Part shown: positions 37,021 through 45,885 of the stretch, piece after piece
Layout of the letters: each line of letters starts with the position of its first letter
Position numbering within the stretch: position 1 is the stretch's first letter
Assembly: GCA_009838035.1 (NCBI GenBank)
Contig: VXSK01000003.1
Span: forward strand, 225,945-289,944
Source: Gammaproteobacteria bacterium
GTDB taxonomy: Bacteria > Pseudomonadota > Gammaproteobacteria > Steroidobacterales > Foliamicaceae
Length of the DNA stretch: 64,000 nucleotides
Direction: 5' to 3'
Notes under the pieces: model-generated
What the model saw: the letters and a program-made list of their open reading frames with translations, nothing else
Database searches by the model: none
What the model was told of the DNA's origin: nothing
Translations under genes and position numbers: made by a program

Positions 37021-38226
37021 ATGCGGCTCACCACAGGTCAGAAGGAAACGCGCAGCGTCACCTACCTGGTTGCCGCGCAGCTGCTGATCTTCCAATCGTC
37101 GCTGGGTCAATACGTAACGCCCATCTACTTCGGCGCCCTCGCGCGGCAACTGGGTTACTCAAACCAGCAGCTCGCGGCGATCGGCACCACGGAGGCAGCC
37201 GCCTCCATCTTCGTGGTCATCGCGATTGCCCTGTTCATCGGCCGCCTGGACATGCGCAAGTTATGCCTGGTTGCCGCCGGCATGCTGACGGCGGCCACGC
37301 TGGCCTGCGCGCTCACCACGGACCCCGCGGTGCTGCTGATCCTTCGCGCACTGGTCGGCGCCTCGGCGACCGTCATATCCAGCGCGGGGATGGTTTACGT
37401 CGCCGCCACGGCCATCCCGGTGCGATGGTTCGGCGTGCAGATGACGCTGACCACGCTTCTGACGATGGCGGGCCTGGCCGGCATGCCGATCATCGAGCGT
37501 CAGTTCGGACTGCCCGGCTTCTACGTCACGCTGGTATTGCTCGCTCCGGCCACTTTCTGGGCGGCGTTCGTGCTGCCTGCGCACCCAAAGCCGGCCAGCG
37601 AAGCGCTCAAGGGCGATTCTTCACTGGCCGCGTCGGCCGGCTGGCGGAATCCGGCCGCCATTATCGGGTTGCTGGCCATCCTGGCCTACGCGGCATACAT
37701 CTACCCGATGTACAACTTTTCCGATCGTATCGGCACGGCCATCGGACTGGCGCCGGTATACATCGGGTTCGTCCTGTCCGCGACGACGCCGATCGGCGTC
37801 GTCGGCTCGCTGCTGGCCACGACGCTCGGCAACCGGTTCGGCGCGGTGCGGCCGATTGCCGCCAGTGCGGTGCTGGCGGGGATCGGATACATGTACTTCC
37901 ATTTCTCGACGGACGTGGTGGGTTTCTGGGTTGCGATTTCCGTCATGAGTTTCATCTGGAACTTCGCTCAGCCGTATCTTGTTTCAACCGTCGGCCGGGC
38001 GGACCCGGATGGCCGGTTTGTCTTTCTGAACGGTCTGGCTTTCGAGGGAGGCAGGATCCTCACGACATTTGTCTTCGCGGCATCGCTGAGCGCTATCGGT
38101 CCGGCCGGCCCGGCTTTGCTGGGGACTGTCTTGATGACGCTTTCGGCCATGCTGATATACGTTGCAGTGAGGTTCATACGAACAGGCACGGCGCAGGGAG
38201 TGGAGTCGCCGCGGCAAGCGCACTGA
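37021..38226 (+). CDS. MFS transporter
   Basis: The 401-residue protein has about 12 membrane helices with two bundles of six and small GRLDMRK and NRFG loops. The ATG at 37021 follows AGGTGG; a GTG nine bases earlier is in frame but reads through it. It is placed between the TonB receptor and the GntR operon, so it may carry the same ligand into the cytoplasm. Because a terminator precedes it, it needs its own promoter or read-through. It converges with the GntR gene, 14 bp away. Confidence 0.87.
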   Translation: MRLTTGQKETRSVTYLVAAQLLIFQSSLGQYVTPIYFGALARQLGYSNQQLAAIGTTEAAASIFVVIAIALFIGRLDMRKLCLVAAGMLTAATLACALTTDPAVLLILRALVGASATVISSAGMVYVAATAIPVRWFGVQMTLTTLLTMAGLAGMPIIERQFGLPGFYVTLVLLAPATFWAAFVLPAHPKPASEALKGDSSLAASAGWRNPAAIIGLLAILAYAAYIYPMYNFSDRIGTAIGLAPVYIGFVLSATTPIGVVGSLLATTLGNRFGAVRPIAASAVLAGIGYMYFHFSTDVVGFWVAISVMSFIWNFAQPYLVSTVGRADPDGRFVFLNGLAFEGGRILTTFVFAASLSAIGPAGPALLGTVLMTLSAMLIYVAVRFIRTGTAQGVESPRQAH

Positions 38227-38240
38227 GCGCTCGGCGAGAA

Positions 38241-38957
38241 TCAATCGGCCCTCAGATCGACCTTTGACAGGAACCTGCTGGTGAATTCCTTGAGCAGTTC
38301 GTCCCGGAGATACGCCGCATCGCGCATTCCGGCGGCCTCGGCCCGATCGGGGTCCCGCGCCCGCAGGGCTTCAATGATTTCAATGTGCGGCAACAGGGCC
38401 GAACGGGGCGTCCTCTCTCCTTCGAAATAAACGCTCAAGCGCATCAGACGCTGCCCTTCGTCGAGCATCTGCTTCAGCCAGCGAGTGAGGTACTCGTTGC
38501 CGGCGGCCTCGGCAATGGCGACATGAAACTTGCGATTCAATGCAATCTGCCTGCTGAACTGGCGCGCCTTGCGCGCCTTGTCGAGTCTCTCTTCGATAAC
38601 CTCGATCTTCTCCAGTTCCTCGTCCAGGATGTGGATTGCCGCCAGCCGGCAGGTAACGCGATAGATCAGCTCGAGCGCGTCCAGAAAAGACGGGGCCGAA
38701 CCGACATCGAAGGGGGCCACGATCGAACTGTGATTCGGCAGCGTCTTGACCAGGCCTTCGGCGGACAGGCGAATCAGCGCCTCGCGGACCGGCGACCGGG
38801 AAAGCTTGAAGCGCACGGCAAGCTCGCTTTCGTCGAGCAAGGTCCCCGGCGCCAGCTTGAGACTGAGGATGGATTCGCGCAATTTCTCGTACACGTGACT
38901 CGCGCCCGTGCCTCTTGGGCGCCTCGCGCGCCGGGGTCCAGCTTTTGTTTCAGCCAT
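38241..38957 (-). CDS. GntR family transcriptional regulator (FCD/FadR type)
   Basis: The 238-residue regulator has an N-terminal winged helix (SHVYEKLRESILSLKLAPGT, then ESELAVRFKLSRSPVREALIRLSAEGLV) and an all-helical FCD ligand domain. The domain's His/Asp metal-site pattern is seen in ALNRKFHVAIAEAAGN and LLPHIEIIEAL. FCD regulators usually sense small carboxylic acids or sugars and repress nearby genes. It is the last gene of the five-gene operon and overlaps the upstream flavoprotein stop by 8 bases. ATG 38957 is chosen over a TTG three codons upstream. Probably binds the TTGTATAC-type repeats at 34443 and 44650. Confidence 0.93.
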   Translation of the reverse strand: MAETKAGPRRARRPRGTGASHVYEKLRESILSLKLAPGTLLDESELAVRFKLSRSPVREALIRLSAEGLVKTLPNHSSIVAPFDVGSAPSFLDALELIYRVTCRLAAIHILDEELEKIEVIEERLDKARKARQFSRQIALNRKFHVAIAEAAGNEYLTRWLKQMLDEGQRLMRLSVYFEGERTPRSALLPHIEIIEALRARDPDRAEAAGMRDAAYLRDELLKEFTSRFLSKVDLRAD

Positions 38958-40671
38958 GGTCAGCAACCTGCCTTGTTTCCCGATTCTGGGCCTTTATCGT
39001 CCGGCCCGCAATAAAGCCCGTCGTGATCGCGGGCCCGATGCCGAGGCCGGCGGCCCCGTAATCGCCTCCGGTAACCGTCAGTGTCTCGCTGCCGGCGGCG
39101 TACAGACCCGGTATGGGCCTGCCCTCATCATCCAGCACTCTAGCGGACGCATCGGTAGCCAGGCCGGCAAACGCGCCCAGGTCGCCCGGGTACAGCCGAA
39201 CTGCATAATACGGTGCCTTTTCCAAGGGTCCGAGCGATGGATTCGGCGATTGGGCCGTGTCGCCGGCTGCGCGCGAGTACGGATCGTCTCCGCGCCCGAA
39301 GTCCAGGTCCCGGCCGTTCTCCGCGAAACCGTTAAATCGCTCTACCGTGGATTCCAGGCTCCCCGCGTCCATGCCCAGTTTTTCGGCCAGCCCGGAAAGC
39401 GAATTCGCGCGCACCAGGTACCCGGAATGCAGATGAGGCGCCAGCCGCCCCGGGAACGGCGGCGCTACGCCGAGGCCGTAGCGGCGCAAGGCCCGGTGAT
39501 CCGCGACGACCCATGCCTTGCCTTCCGGTGGACCGCCCTCTCCGACCAGTTCGATTACGAAGCGGTGATAGCAATGGGCTTCGTTGCAGAAACGCCGTCC
39601 GTCACGACCGACCACGATGACTCCGGGCTTGCCGCGCTCCAGGAAATGCGGAAAGCCTACCCTGGATCCGTCAGGCTGGGGCACAAGCGAAACCGGCGTC
39701 CAGGCGGCAGGCTGGGAGCACTTTTCCGAAATCTTCGCGCCCACGTCGCGCGCCAGGACATGACCGCTGCCGTTCCCGGACGGCACCAGTGAAACGTGAC
39801 GAACCCCCCGTTGCACGTGTGCATAGCGCTGTTCTCTGAGTGAAACGTTTGCCGTGTATCCGCCGCAGGCCAGAACGATGCCGCAACGCACGCGAATCCG
39901 ATGCTGCTTACCGGCCTTGCCGGCGACAAGTGCGCCGCTGACCCGACCGTTCGTCCGGATGAGTCTCACTACTTCCCTGCCCTTGCGCAGGACTATGCCG
40001 CGCTGGTCCGCCGCGGCCAGCAGCGCTGCGACCAGGGCGTTGCCGCCGGTCAGCCGCAGCCCCCTTGGATGGCCCAGCAGTCGATCCAGCAGGTAACGCA
40101 AGATCAGGCCGCCGACCCTGAGCCATGCGGCAGGGGAGCGCCGTAGCGCGAAGTAGCTGGCGAGATCGTTGCCCGCAACCGACATGCCGCCGAACAACAT
40201 CGTTGTCGGCAACGGGCAGCGCAAGTCGGCAAGCCTCGCTCCAAGAATGCGGCCGTTGATGGGCCGCGGACTCAGGGCGCGCGCCCCCCGGGAAGCGCCC
40301 GGCAGATGCTGGTGGTAATCCATGGAAGTTGTCGTGAGCTCGTACGAAATCCCCGACTGCTCTTCGAGGAACGCAAGCGCACGCGGGGCGTTTTCCACGA
40401 ATGCGCGAGCCCGCGTTGGATCGAAATACGACGACGCAGCCGCCTTCAGGTACGCCAATGCGGATTCGGTCGTGTCCGGCACGCCCGCATCCAGCGCCTG
40501 ACGGCTGAGCGGGGCCCATACCATGCCCTCCGAATAGGCGGTCGCACCGCCGTAAACCACGGACCTCTCCACCACGGCTACAGAAAGACCCCGATCGCGG
40601 GCGGACAATGCGGCGGACAGTCCCGCGGCGCCGGACCCGAGCACGAGCACGTCGATCTCATCGGGCAACAT
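38950..40671 (-). CDS. FAD-dependent dehydrogenase (fumarate reductase / 3-ketosteroid-1-dehydrogenase-like)
   Basis: This 573-residue flavoprotein has the dinucleotide fold VLVLGSGAAGLSAALSARDRG and VVYGGATAYSEGMVW near the start, GGNALVAALLAAADQRGI, VLACGGYTANVSLREQRY, and the C-terminal VTGGDYGAAGLGIGPAITTGFIAG. The layout fits FAD enzymes that make alpha,beta double bonds (3-ketosteroid-1-dehydrogenase, fumarate reductase). The start ATG 40671 overlaps the ATPase gene's end by 14 bases. It is in the GntR operon. Substrate unknown; motif spacing around the GGDYGAAG loop resembles KstD-like proteins. Confidence 0.85.
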   Translation of the reverse strand: MLPDEIDVLVLGSGAAGLSAALSARDRGLSVAVVERSVVYGGATAYSEGMVWAPLSRQALDAGVPDTTESALAYLKAAASSYFDPTRARAFVENAPRALAFLEEQSGISYELTTTSMDYHQHLPGASRGARALSPRPINGRILGARLADLRCPLPTTMLFGGMSVAGNDLASYFALRRSPAAWLRVGGLILRYLLDRLLGHPRGLRLTGGNALVAALLAAADQRGIVLRKGREVVRLIRTNGRVSGALVAGKAGKQHRIRVRCGIVLACGGYTANVSLREQRYAHVQRGVRHVSLVPSGNGSGHVLARDVGAKISEKCSQPAAWTPVSLVPQPDGSRVGFPHFLERGKPGVIVVGRDGRRFCNEAHCYHRFVIELVGEGGPPEGKAWVVADHRALRRYGLGVAPPFPGRLAPHLHSGYLVRANSLSGLAEKLGMDAGSLESTVERFNGFAENGRDLDFGRGDDPYSRAAGDTAQSPNPSLGPLEKAPYYAVRLYPGDLGAFAGLATDASARVLDDEGRPIPGLYAAGSETLTVTGGDYGAAGLGIGPAITTGFIAGRTIKAQNRETRQVADHG

Positions 40672-41548
40672 CGCTTGTCTCCCCGGACGGGCCTGCATCC
40701 GGCATATGCCACCAGGACTCCGCCCGGGCCTTGAGTTCGTCGTCGCTAACCGCTGACAGGGCATTGCCATGCCTGCGGACGGCTACCGAAGAAGGGACGA
40801 TGTCCTCGATGCCATCCGGCAACTTGTGCGGTGAATCCTCGACCGCCAGGAAGTCCCTGATCCAAAGCGGAACGAAGTGCCTGTGCCGAAGCAGCCAGCC
40901 GTACACCGCCAGGTACAGTTCCGGATCGTAGCCTTCGCCTTTACCGGGCGGAATATTCAGCTTCGGGGCCAGTTGCCGAATCTCCAGCATCAGCGCTTCC
41001 AGCACGCTGGGCGAAGCGTTGGCCGCTTCGCGTGAATGCATGGGATTGGACATTTCCCGCCGCCGCGCCGCCTCCAATTCACGCCGCAACTCGAGCGTCG
41101 GCGCGGGAACAAAGAAGGTCGCGGAGGACGCGGCCAACAGCGCCTCCGCCGGGTCGGATTCCGGCCGGGCCACTTCCATGAATCGGTTGCCGACGAGCGG
41201 GATCTCTCCCACCAGCAGGTTCTTCCCGTTGCTTCGCTTCTCGGCCCACTGCCGTATCGCGCCGCGTACCCAGTTGCCGGCGGCCAGCCGGATACCGGCA
41301 TGCGTTACTCCAGCCACCTCGGGGTAGCGCTCAAGCAGATCCGGTCGCTCGAACGCGATGCGGGCGACGTCCCACTGCAACAGCGATACCTTCCTGCCCA
41401 GCGTCGCCGCGATCAGGACGGTCTGCTGCAGCATCAGGCTTTTGCCCACGCCGGGTAGTCCGGCGAAGAAGATCATGCGGTCGCTTGCGGCGTGCTGCTC
41501 GATCGTGTCGCGCAGCGCCGAACCGAAGGGAATGATGATGCCGGCCAC
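40658..41548 (-). CDS. Orphan P-loop ATPase/kinase-like protein
   Basis: The 296-residue protein has a Walker A motif MIFFAGLPGVGKSLMLQQ (GLPGVGKS about 30-37) near the N-terminus and beta-strand KVSLLQWDVARIA downstream. Further in are NLLVGEIPLVGNRF and, later, two Trp-rich helices (AVYGWLLRHRHFVPLWIRDF and a C-terminal SWWHMPDA). I do not recognise a named family; kinase- or uridine-kinase-like folds share this start. It lies between a TPP enzyme (5 bp gap) and an FAD dehydrogenase (14-base overlap), inside one coupled operon, so it probably serves that pathway, perhaps by phosphorylating its substrate. Confidence 0.75.
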   Translation of the reverse strand: MAGIIIPFGSALRDTIEQHAASDRMIFFAGLPGVGKSLMLQQTVLIAATLGRKVSLLQWDVARIAFERPDLLERYPEVAGVTHAGIRLAAGNWVRGAIRQWAEKRSNGKNLLVGEIPLVGNRFMEVARPESDPAEALLAASSATFFVPAPTLELRRELEAARRREMSNPMHSREAANASPSVLEALMLEIRQLAPKLNIPPGKGEGYDPELYLAVYGWLLRHRHFVPLWIRDFLAVEDSPHKLPDGIEDIVPSSVAVRRHGNALSAVSDDELKARAESWWHMPDAGPSGETSDVAR

Positions 41549-41553
41549 TGCCG

Positions 41554-43161
41554 CTACCGGAACGCGTCGACGCTGGGCATGTCGCCCACGGGAACCTCGA
41601 TTACCGTCGGCAGGGAACTGCCGAAACCGGATTCGAGGCTCTTGACGAGTTCATCGGGCGACTCCGCGCGCGAGTAGTTTGCCCCGAAGGACGTCACGAG
41701 CTGTTCAAAGTCCGGGTTGACCAGGTCCGAAGCGATGACGCGGCCGCCATAGAGGCTGCGCTGCATCTGCTGCACGTTGCCGTACTGGTTGTTGTTGAAC
41801 AGCACGGTGACCAGTCCGATTTCATGTTGCACCGCCGTGGCGAGTTCGGCAACGGCGAACATGAAGCCGCCGTCGCCCGTGACTGACACGACGAGCGCCT
41901 CGGGCCGGGCGGACTTGACCCCCAGGGCCGTGGGAAAACCGTACCCCAGGGTGCCCATGTAGCCCGTTGAAATGAACGTGCGCGGCTTGTAGACCGGCAT
42001 GACGATGCGGCTCGCAAATCCCACCTGGGTCAACTCATCGACGAATATGCCGTCCTCTCCCAGCGCATGGCGGATCGCCTCAAGCCAGGCGATCTGCGGA
42101 GCCAGCGTCTTGCTGCGCTCGCGCCAATCCGCATGGATACGCTCCATCTCTTCCTCGCGGGAGCTGCGGTCCCGATTGTGCGCGGCAAGGCGCTCCAGCA
42201 GCGCCGGCAGGGCATGCTCCAGCGTCGCGACAATAGATACGTCAGGCGTCATGTGGCGCCAATGCACATCCGGATCGACGTCGATGCGGACCAGTTTCCT
42301 CTGCTTGCTCTCCCCCCAGCCCTTGAGCGGCCCGCGCACCGAAGTGCCCAGCGCCAGTACGGCGTCACAGCGCTGCCACAATGGCCTGGCTTCGGGCAGA
42401 GTGCAGCTCAGGTAATGGCGGCTGTCCAGCACGCCGCGGCCGGTGCGGTAGCCCACGACCGGCGCTTCAAGGGTTTCCGCCAGCCGACCCACCAGCTCCG
42501 AGGATCCCTGCGCTCCGTTGCCGACGAAAATCATCGGGTTTTGCGTTTGCCCCAGGAGCCTGGCGGCCGATTCGACGGCCTCCGCGTCCAGCGGCGGCCG
42601 ATTCGGTTCGGGAAGGCCGGGAATTTCTCCGACCTGCTCGCGTTCCGCCAGGACATCCATGGGTATCTCAACGGCCGCCGGCCGCGGGCGTCCGCTGCAC
42701 ATGGCCGTCAACGCTTCCGCGACCAGGATGGGGATATCTGCCGGGCGCGTGGCGCGCTTCGCAAACTTCGTTAGCTGCTCCAGAATCGCAAGCTGGTCCG
42801 GTATTTCATGCAATGCGCCCAACCCCTTGCCGATGGCGTTTCGGGGTATCTGGCCGCACAGGAACAGCACCGGCGCGTTGAGCGCAAAGGCCGTGGCAAG
42901 CGCGGCCCCCGCGTTGAAAAGGCCGGGTCCCGGCACGACGGCGCAGACCGACGGCCTCCCGGTCGAAAGGGCCGCCCCGAGCGCCATGAAAGCGGCGCCC
43001 TGCTCGTGGCGGGTATGCAGAACGCGGACCTTGTCGCGAGCGTCGTAGAGGGCGTTGTACAACCAATCATTCTGGATGCCGGGCAGGCCGTAGACCGTGC
43101 CCAGGCCGTGTCTGAGCAATGCGGCAACCGTGGCCTCGCCGCCTGTCATCACCTCAGCCAT
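41554..43161 (-). CDS. TPP-dependent enzyme (acetolactate synthase / benzoylformate decarboxylase-like)
   Basis: The 535-residue protein has the three-domain TPP layout: N-terminal PYR domain with the catalytic Glu in LHTRHEQGAAFMALGAAL, a middle domain with NPMIFVGNGAQGSSELVGRLA, and the TPP/Mg site VTGDGGFMFAVAELATAVQH, followed by LFNNNQYGNVQQMQ. Such enzymes decarboxylate or carboligate 2-oxoacids. The start ATG 43161 overlaps the aldehyde dehydrogenase stop by 8 bases; the longer frame is discarded. With an aldehyde dehydrogenase upstream, a 2-oxoacid to aldehyde to acid path is plausible. Confidence 0.92.
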   Translation of the reverse strand: MAEVMTGGEATVAALLRHGLGTVYGLPGIQNDWLYNALYDARDKVRVLHTRHEQGAAFMALGAALSTGRPSVCAVVPGPGLFNAGAALATAFALNAPVLFLCGQIPRNAIGKGLGALHEIPDQLAILEQLTKFAKRATRPADIPILVAEALTAMCSGRPRPAAVEIPMDVLAEREQVGEIPGLPEPNRPPLDAEAVESAARLLGQTQNPMIFVGNGAQGSSELVGRLAETLEAPVVGYRTGRGVLDSRHYLSCTLPEARPLWQRCDAVLALGTSVRGPLKGWGESKQRKLVRIDVDPDVHWRHMTPDVSIVATLEHALPALLERLAAHNRDRSSREEEMERIHADWRERSKTLAPQIAWLEAIRHALGEDGIFVDELTQVGFASRIVMPVYKPRTFISTGYMGTLGYGFPTALGVKSARPEALVVSVTGDGGFMFAVAELATAVQHEIGLVTVLFNNNQYGNVQQMQRSLYGGRVIASDLVNPDFEQLVTSFGANYSRAESPDELVKSLESGFGSSLPTVIEVPVGDMPSVDAFR

Positions 43162-44623
43162 TCGCGACACTGTGTATCGCCCGTGTGGCGAGGTACTCTT
43201 CGATCCCTGCGCGGCCACGCTCCCGGCCGAATCCCGATGCGCCGAAGCCTCCGAACGGCGCGTCCGCGTTGGTCGGCGCGCCGTTGATCGACAAGCTCCC
43301 TACGCGCATCCACCGGGCAAAGCGCATCGCGCGACCGACATCGGCCGCCCATACCGCCCCGGACAGTCCGAACTCCGTGCCGTTGGCTATCGCCAGGGCC
43401 TCGCTCTCGTCATCGAAGGCAAGTATCGAGAGCACGGGCCCAAAAATCTCCTCCCGGGCCACTTCCATGTCAGGGCTGACGTCGGAAATCACGGTCGCCC
43501 GCGCAAAATACCCCTTCCCGACGCCGGCCGGCAGGTCCCAACCGCCACACAGCACGCGCGCGCCTTCCTCATCGGCGCGGCGGACAAATCTTCTGACTTT
43601 GCGAAGCTGCGCCTTGCTGGCGAGCGGTCCCAGCGTAGTTTGGGGGTCGCGGGGATCGCCGGCTGCATACTCGCCGGCGAAAGCTACGGCGAGTTCTTCT
43701 GTCCGGGCCTTGAGATGAGCGGGAACCAGCAAACGCGAAAGCGCCGCGCAGGTCTGACCGGCGTTCTGAAAGCACTTCGCGACGGTCTGCCGCACGGCGC
43801 TCTCGAGAAGCGCCTCGTCCAGTACCACGGCCGCCGACTTGCCGCCCAATTCCAGCGCCACCGGCCTGACAAGCCGGCCGGCTTGCGCCGCAATGCGCGC
43901 GCCTGTCCGGGTCGACCCTGTAAAGGAGATCATGTCGACGCCGGCGGCCTCGACCAGCGCCTTGCCGACGGTCTCCCCGCTGCCCTGCACCAGTCCCAGG
44001 GAGCCTTCCGGCACCCCTGCTGCGTGGCAAAGATCGGCCAGTACCGTCACGGCGAGCGGGGCGGTTTCGCTGGGCTTGATAACGATGGGACAGCCGGCCG
44101 CAATCGCCGGCGCCAGCTTGCAGGCGGCAAGGTAAAGGGGATAGTTCCAGGGCGTTATCGCCGCCACCACGCCGATTGGGCAATGTTCGATGACGGAAGT
44201 GCCCAGCATTTCCCGGAAGCTGAGGTCCTCAATTGCCGCCGCCGTGCTGCGAAAGGTGTGCACCGCGGTAGGCAACTGCATCCGACGCGACTCCGCGATC
44301 GGCGTCCCGACTTCATCGGTCACCAGCAGCGCAAGTTCCTCTGCGCGTTCTTCCAGCGCGTCGGCGATGACGTTCAGCAGTTCGGCGCGTTCGGAGGGGC
44401 TCGAGCCGTTCCACACTCCGCGCGCAGCGGCCGCGGCGTGAACGGCGGCCCGGATCTGTTCCGGCGATGACTCCACGGATTCGGCAAGAATCGACCCGGT
44501 GGCGGGATTCAGGACCGGAATACGGCTGCTTCCGCCCGAGTCGCGCCAGCGTCCACCCCAGAATGTCATTGAGGCGCGCTTCAGGATAGTATCTGCGGGC
44601 GCGCCGTTCGCGCTGATTCTCAT
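43154..44623 (-). CDS. NAD(P)-dependent aldehyde dehydrogenase
   Basis: The 489-residue enzyme has GVVAAITPWNYPLYLAACKL, VIKPSETAPL, FTGSTRTGARIAAQAG, LELGGKSAAVV with the catalytic Glu, and the nucleophile Cys in FQNAGQTCAALSRLLVP, then EEIFGPVLSILAF. It converts an aldehyde to a carboxylate. It is the first gene of the operon that ends with the GntR regulator, reads away from the operator at 44650-44669, and is coupled to the TPP enzyme (8-base overlap). The two together suggest oxidation of an aldehyde made from a 2-oxoacid. Confidence 0.95.
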   Translation of the reverse strand: MRISANGAPADTILKRASMTFWGGRWRDSGGSSRIPVLNPATGSILAESVESSPEQIRAAVHAAAAARGVWNGSSPSERAELLNVIADALEERAEELALLVTDEVGTPIAESRRMQLPTAVHTFRSTAAAIEDLSFREMLGTSVIEHCPIGVVAAITPWNYPLYLAACKLAPAIAAGCPIVIKPSETAPLAVTVLADLCHAAGVPEGSLGLVQGSGETVGKALVEAAGVDMISFTGSTRTGARIAAQAGRLVRPVALELGGKSAAVVLDEALLESAVRQTVAKCFQNAGQTCAALSRLLVPAHLKARTEELAVAFAGEYAAGDPRDPQTTLGPLASKAQLRKVRRFVRRADEEGARVLCGGWDLPAGVGKGYFARATVISDVSPDMEVAREEIFGPVLSILAFDDESEALAIANGTEFGLSGAVWAADVGRAMRFARWMRVGSLSINGAPTNADAPFGGFGASGFGRERGRAGIEEYLATRAIHSVANG

Positions 44624-44649
44624 GCCTTATTGGCGCAGCCGGAAACTGC

Positions 44650-44669
44650 TTGTCGACAATGTGTATACA
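44650..44669. promoter_or_regulatory. Operator-like repeats TTGTCGAC and GTGTATAC, 11 bp apart
   Basis: TTGTCGACAA (44650-44659, perfect palindrome) is followed 11 bp on by GTGTATAC (44661-44668), which includes the palindrome TGTATACA (44662-44669). The pair lies between the divergent aldehyde dehydrogenase and SDR genes and repeats the design of the element at 34443-34473. The GntR protein of the same operon is the obvious candidate ligand. Confidence 0.7.
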
Positions 44670-45505
44670 TGGCATTATATTCCGTCGTGAGCGGCGACCA
44701 GTCTTCACCTCCCAGGCGAATCATCATTACGGGCGCCTCCAGCGGAATCGGCCAGGCTACCGCCCGGCGGCTGTCGGACGGCGACACCATCATCGTGAAT
44801 CTGGATCTTGCGGACGGCGCCGGCACGGCCGAACAATGCAAGGGGCGATTCCATACCGTAATCGCCGACATGGGCGATGCGAACAGCGTTTCCGAGGGCT
44901 TCCGCGAGGCCGACCGACTGCTTGAGGGGGAAGCGCCCGACCTCCTGGTCTGTTGCGCGGCCCTGAGCCGCGCATCGCGCTTTCTCGAGGCACCGCTGAA
45001 AGACCTGGACCTGATGCTGAAGGTCAACGTTCGCGGCACCTTCCTGTGCTGCCAGGAGGCGGGACGCCGGATGGCGGCAAAGCGTTCCGGCAAGATCGTC
45101 GTCATCACTTCGCTGTGCGCCGCGCAGGGCTGGGCACTGGAATCGATCTATTGCGTCACCAAGGGCGCACAGCAGTCAATCGTTCAGAGCGCCGCAGTCG
45201 AACTCGCCCCCATGGGCATACTCGTCAACGCGGTCGCTCCCGGAATCATCGAAAACACAGGCGATTCCATGGCCAAGACCCGCACGGACCCGGACGTTTT
45301 CAGGCACGAAATGGAACGCACGCCGGCCGGACGATGCGGAACGCCGGCCGAAGTGGCGGACGCCGTGCATTTCCTGGCCAACGCGACATGGATGACGGGC
45401 CAAACGCTGTTTCTCGACGGGGGATTCATGGCCACCGGCCTGGCGTACATCGGCAAGACCCGCGAAAGCCTGGAAGAGGATGGGGCGGGCCGCGCGGAGA
45501 GTTGA
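44669..45505 (+). CDS. Short-chain dehydrogenase/reductase (SDR)
   Basis: The protein of about 278 residues is a classical SDR with IIITGASSGIGQATARRLS, the catalytic Ser in VVITSLCAAQG and YCVTKGAQQS (Tyr and Lys), then VNAVAPGIIENTG and GQTLFLDGGFMATGL. An NAD(P)-dependent alcohol/ketone step is expected. The ATG at 44669 overlaps the operator; a GTG at 44687 is an alternative start giving a 272-residue protein. Neither has a good Shine-Dalgarno. It is followed after 17 bp by an EthD-like gene and then an aminotransferase. Confidence 0.9.
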   Translation: MALYSVVSGDQSSPPRRIIITGASSGIGQATARRLSDGDTIIVNLDLADGAGTAEQCKGRFHTVIADMGDANSVSEGFREADRLLEGEAPDLLVCCAALSRASRFLEAPLKDLDLMLKVNVRGTFLCCQEAGRRMAAKRSGKIVVITSLCAAQGWALESIYCVTKGAQQSIVQSAAVELAPMGILVNAVAPGIIENTGDSMAKTRTDPDVFRHEMERTPAGRCGTPAEVADAVHFLANATWMTGQTLFLDGGFMATGLAYIGKTRESLEEDGAGRAES

Positions 45506-45522
45506 AAAAAAGGAGAACAGGA

Positions 45523-45864
45523 ATGGTCAAGGTCATGTGGTTCCTCAAGCGGGCGGAGCATCTGTCGCTGGCGGAATTCCGGCGCTGGTGGCTCGAAGAC
45601 CACGCTCCCGATATCGTTGCCGACCAGACACCCCACTTGAAGCGCTACATCGTGGATGCCCGGGTGGACGACGACTCGACCCTGGCCGGCAAGCCACAGA
45701 ATGAATGTCCATGGGACGGCATCGCCGAACAGTGGTTCGATTCGATCGAGGACTACAACGCCGTCTATTCCCGCGATGATCGGCCCACCCGCGCCGACAC
45801 GCTCGCTAACACCAGCGCCTTTCAGCGCCTGGTCGTTGAAGAGCACGAAATCGACGTGTCGTAA
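45523..45864 (+). CDS. EthD-domain protein
   Basis: The 113-residue protein, preceded by a perfect AGGAG, has the EthD/dimeric ferredoxin-like pattern VKVMWFLKRAEHLSLAEFRRWW followed by LEDHAPDIV and RYIVDARVDD, ending FQRLVVEEHEIDVS. EthD-like proteins are found next to P450s and other catabolic genes and are often small lyases, isomerases or ligand binders. It lies in the SDR - EthD - aminotransferase transcript. The exact activity is unknown. The family call rests on length and the H/W pattern. Confidence 0.78.
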   Translation: MVKVMWFLKRAEHLSLAEFRRWWLEDHAPDIVADQTPHLKRYIVDARVDDDSTLAGKPQNECPWDGIAEQWFDSIEDYNAVYSRDDRPTRADTLANTSAFQRLVVEEHEIDVS

Positions 45865-45885
45865 TTTCCGTCCTCGGACAATCCG

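Noticed and set aside
43162..43218. Earlier start of the TPP enzyme
   Set aside because: It would overlap the aldehyde dehydrogenase by 65 bases and adds unmatched residues; ATG 43161 fits the family start.
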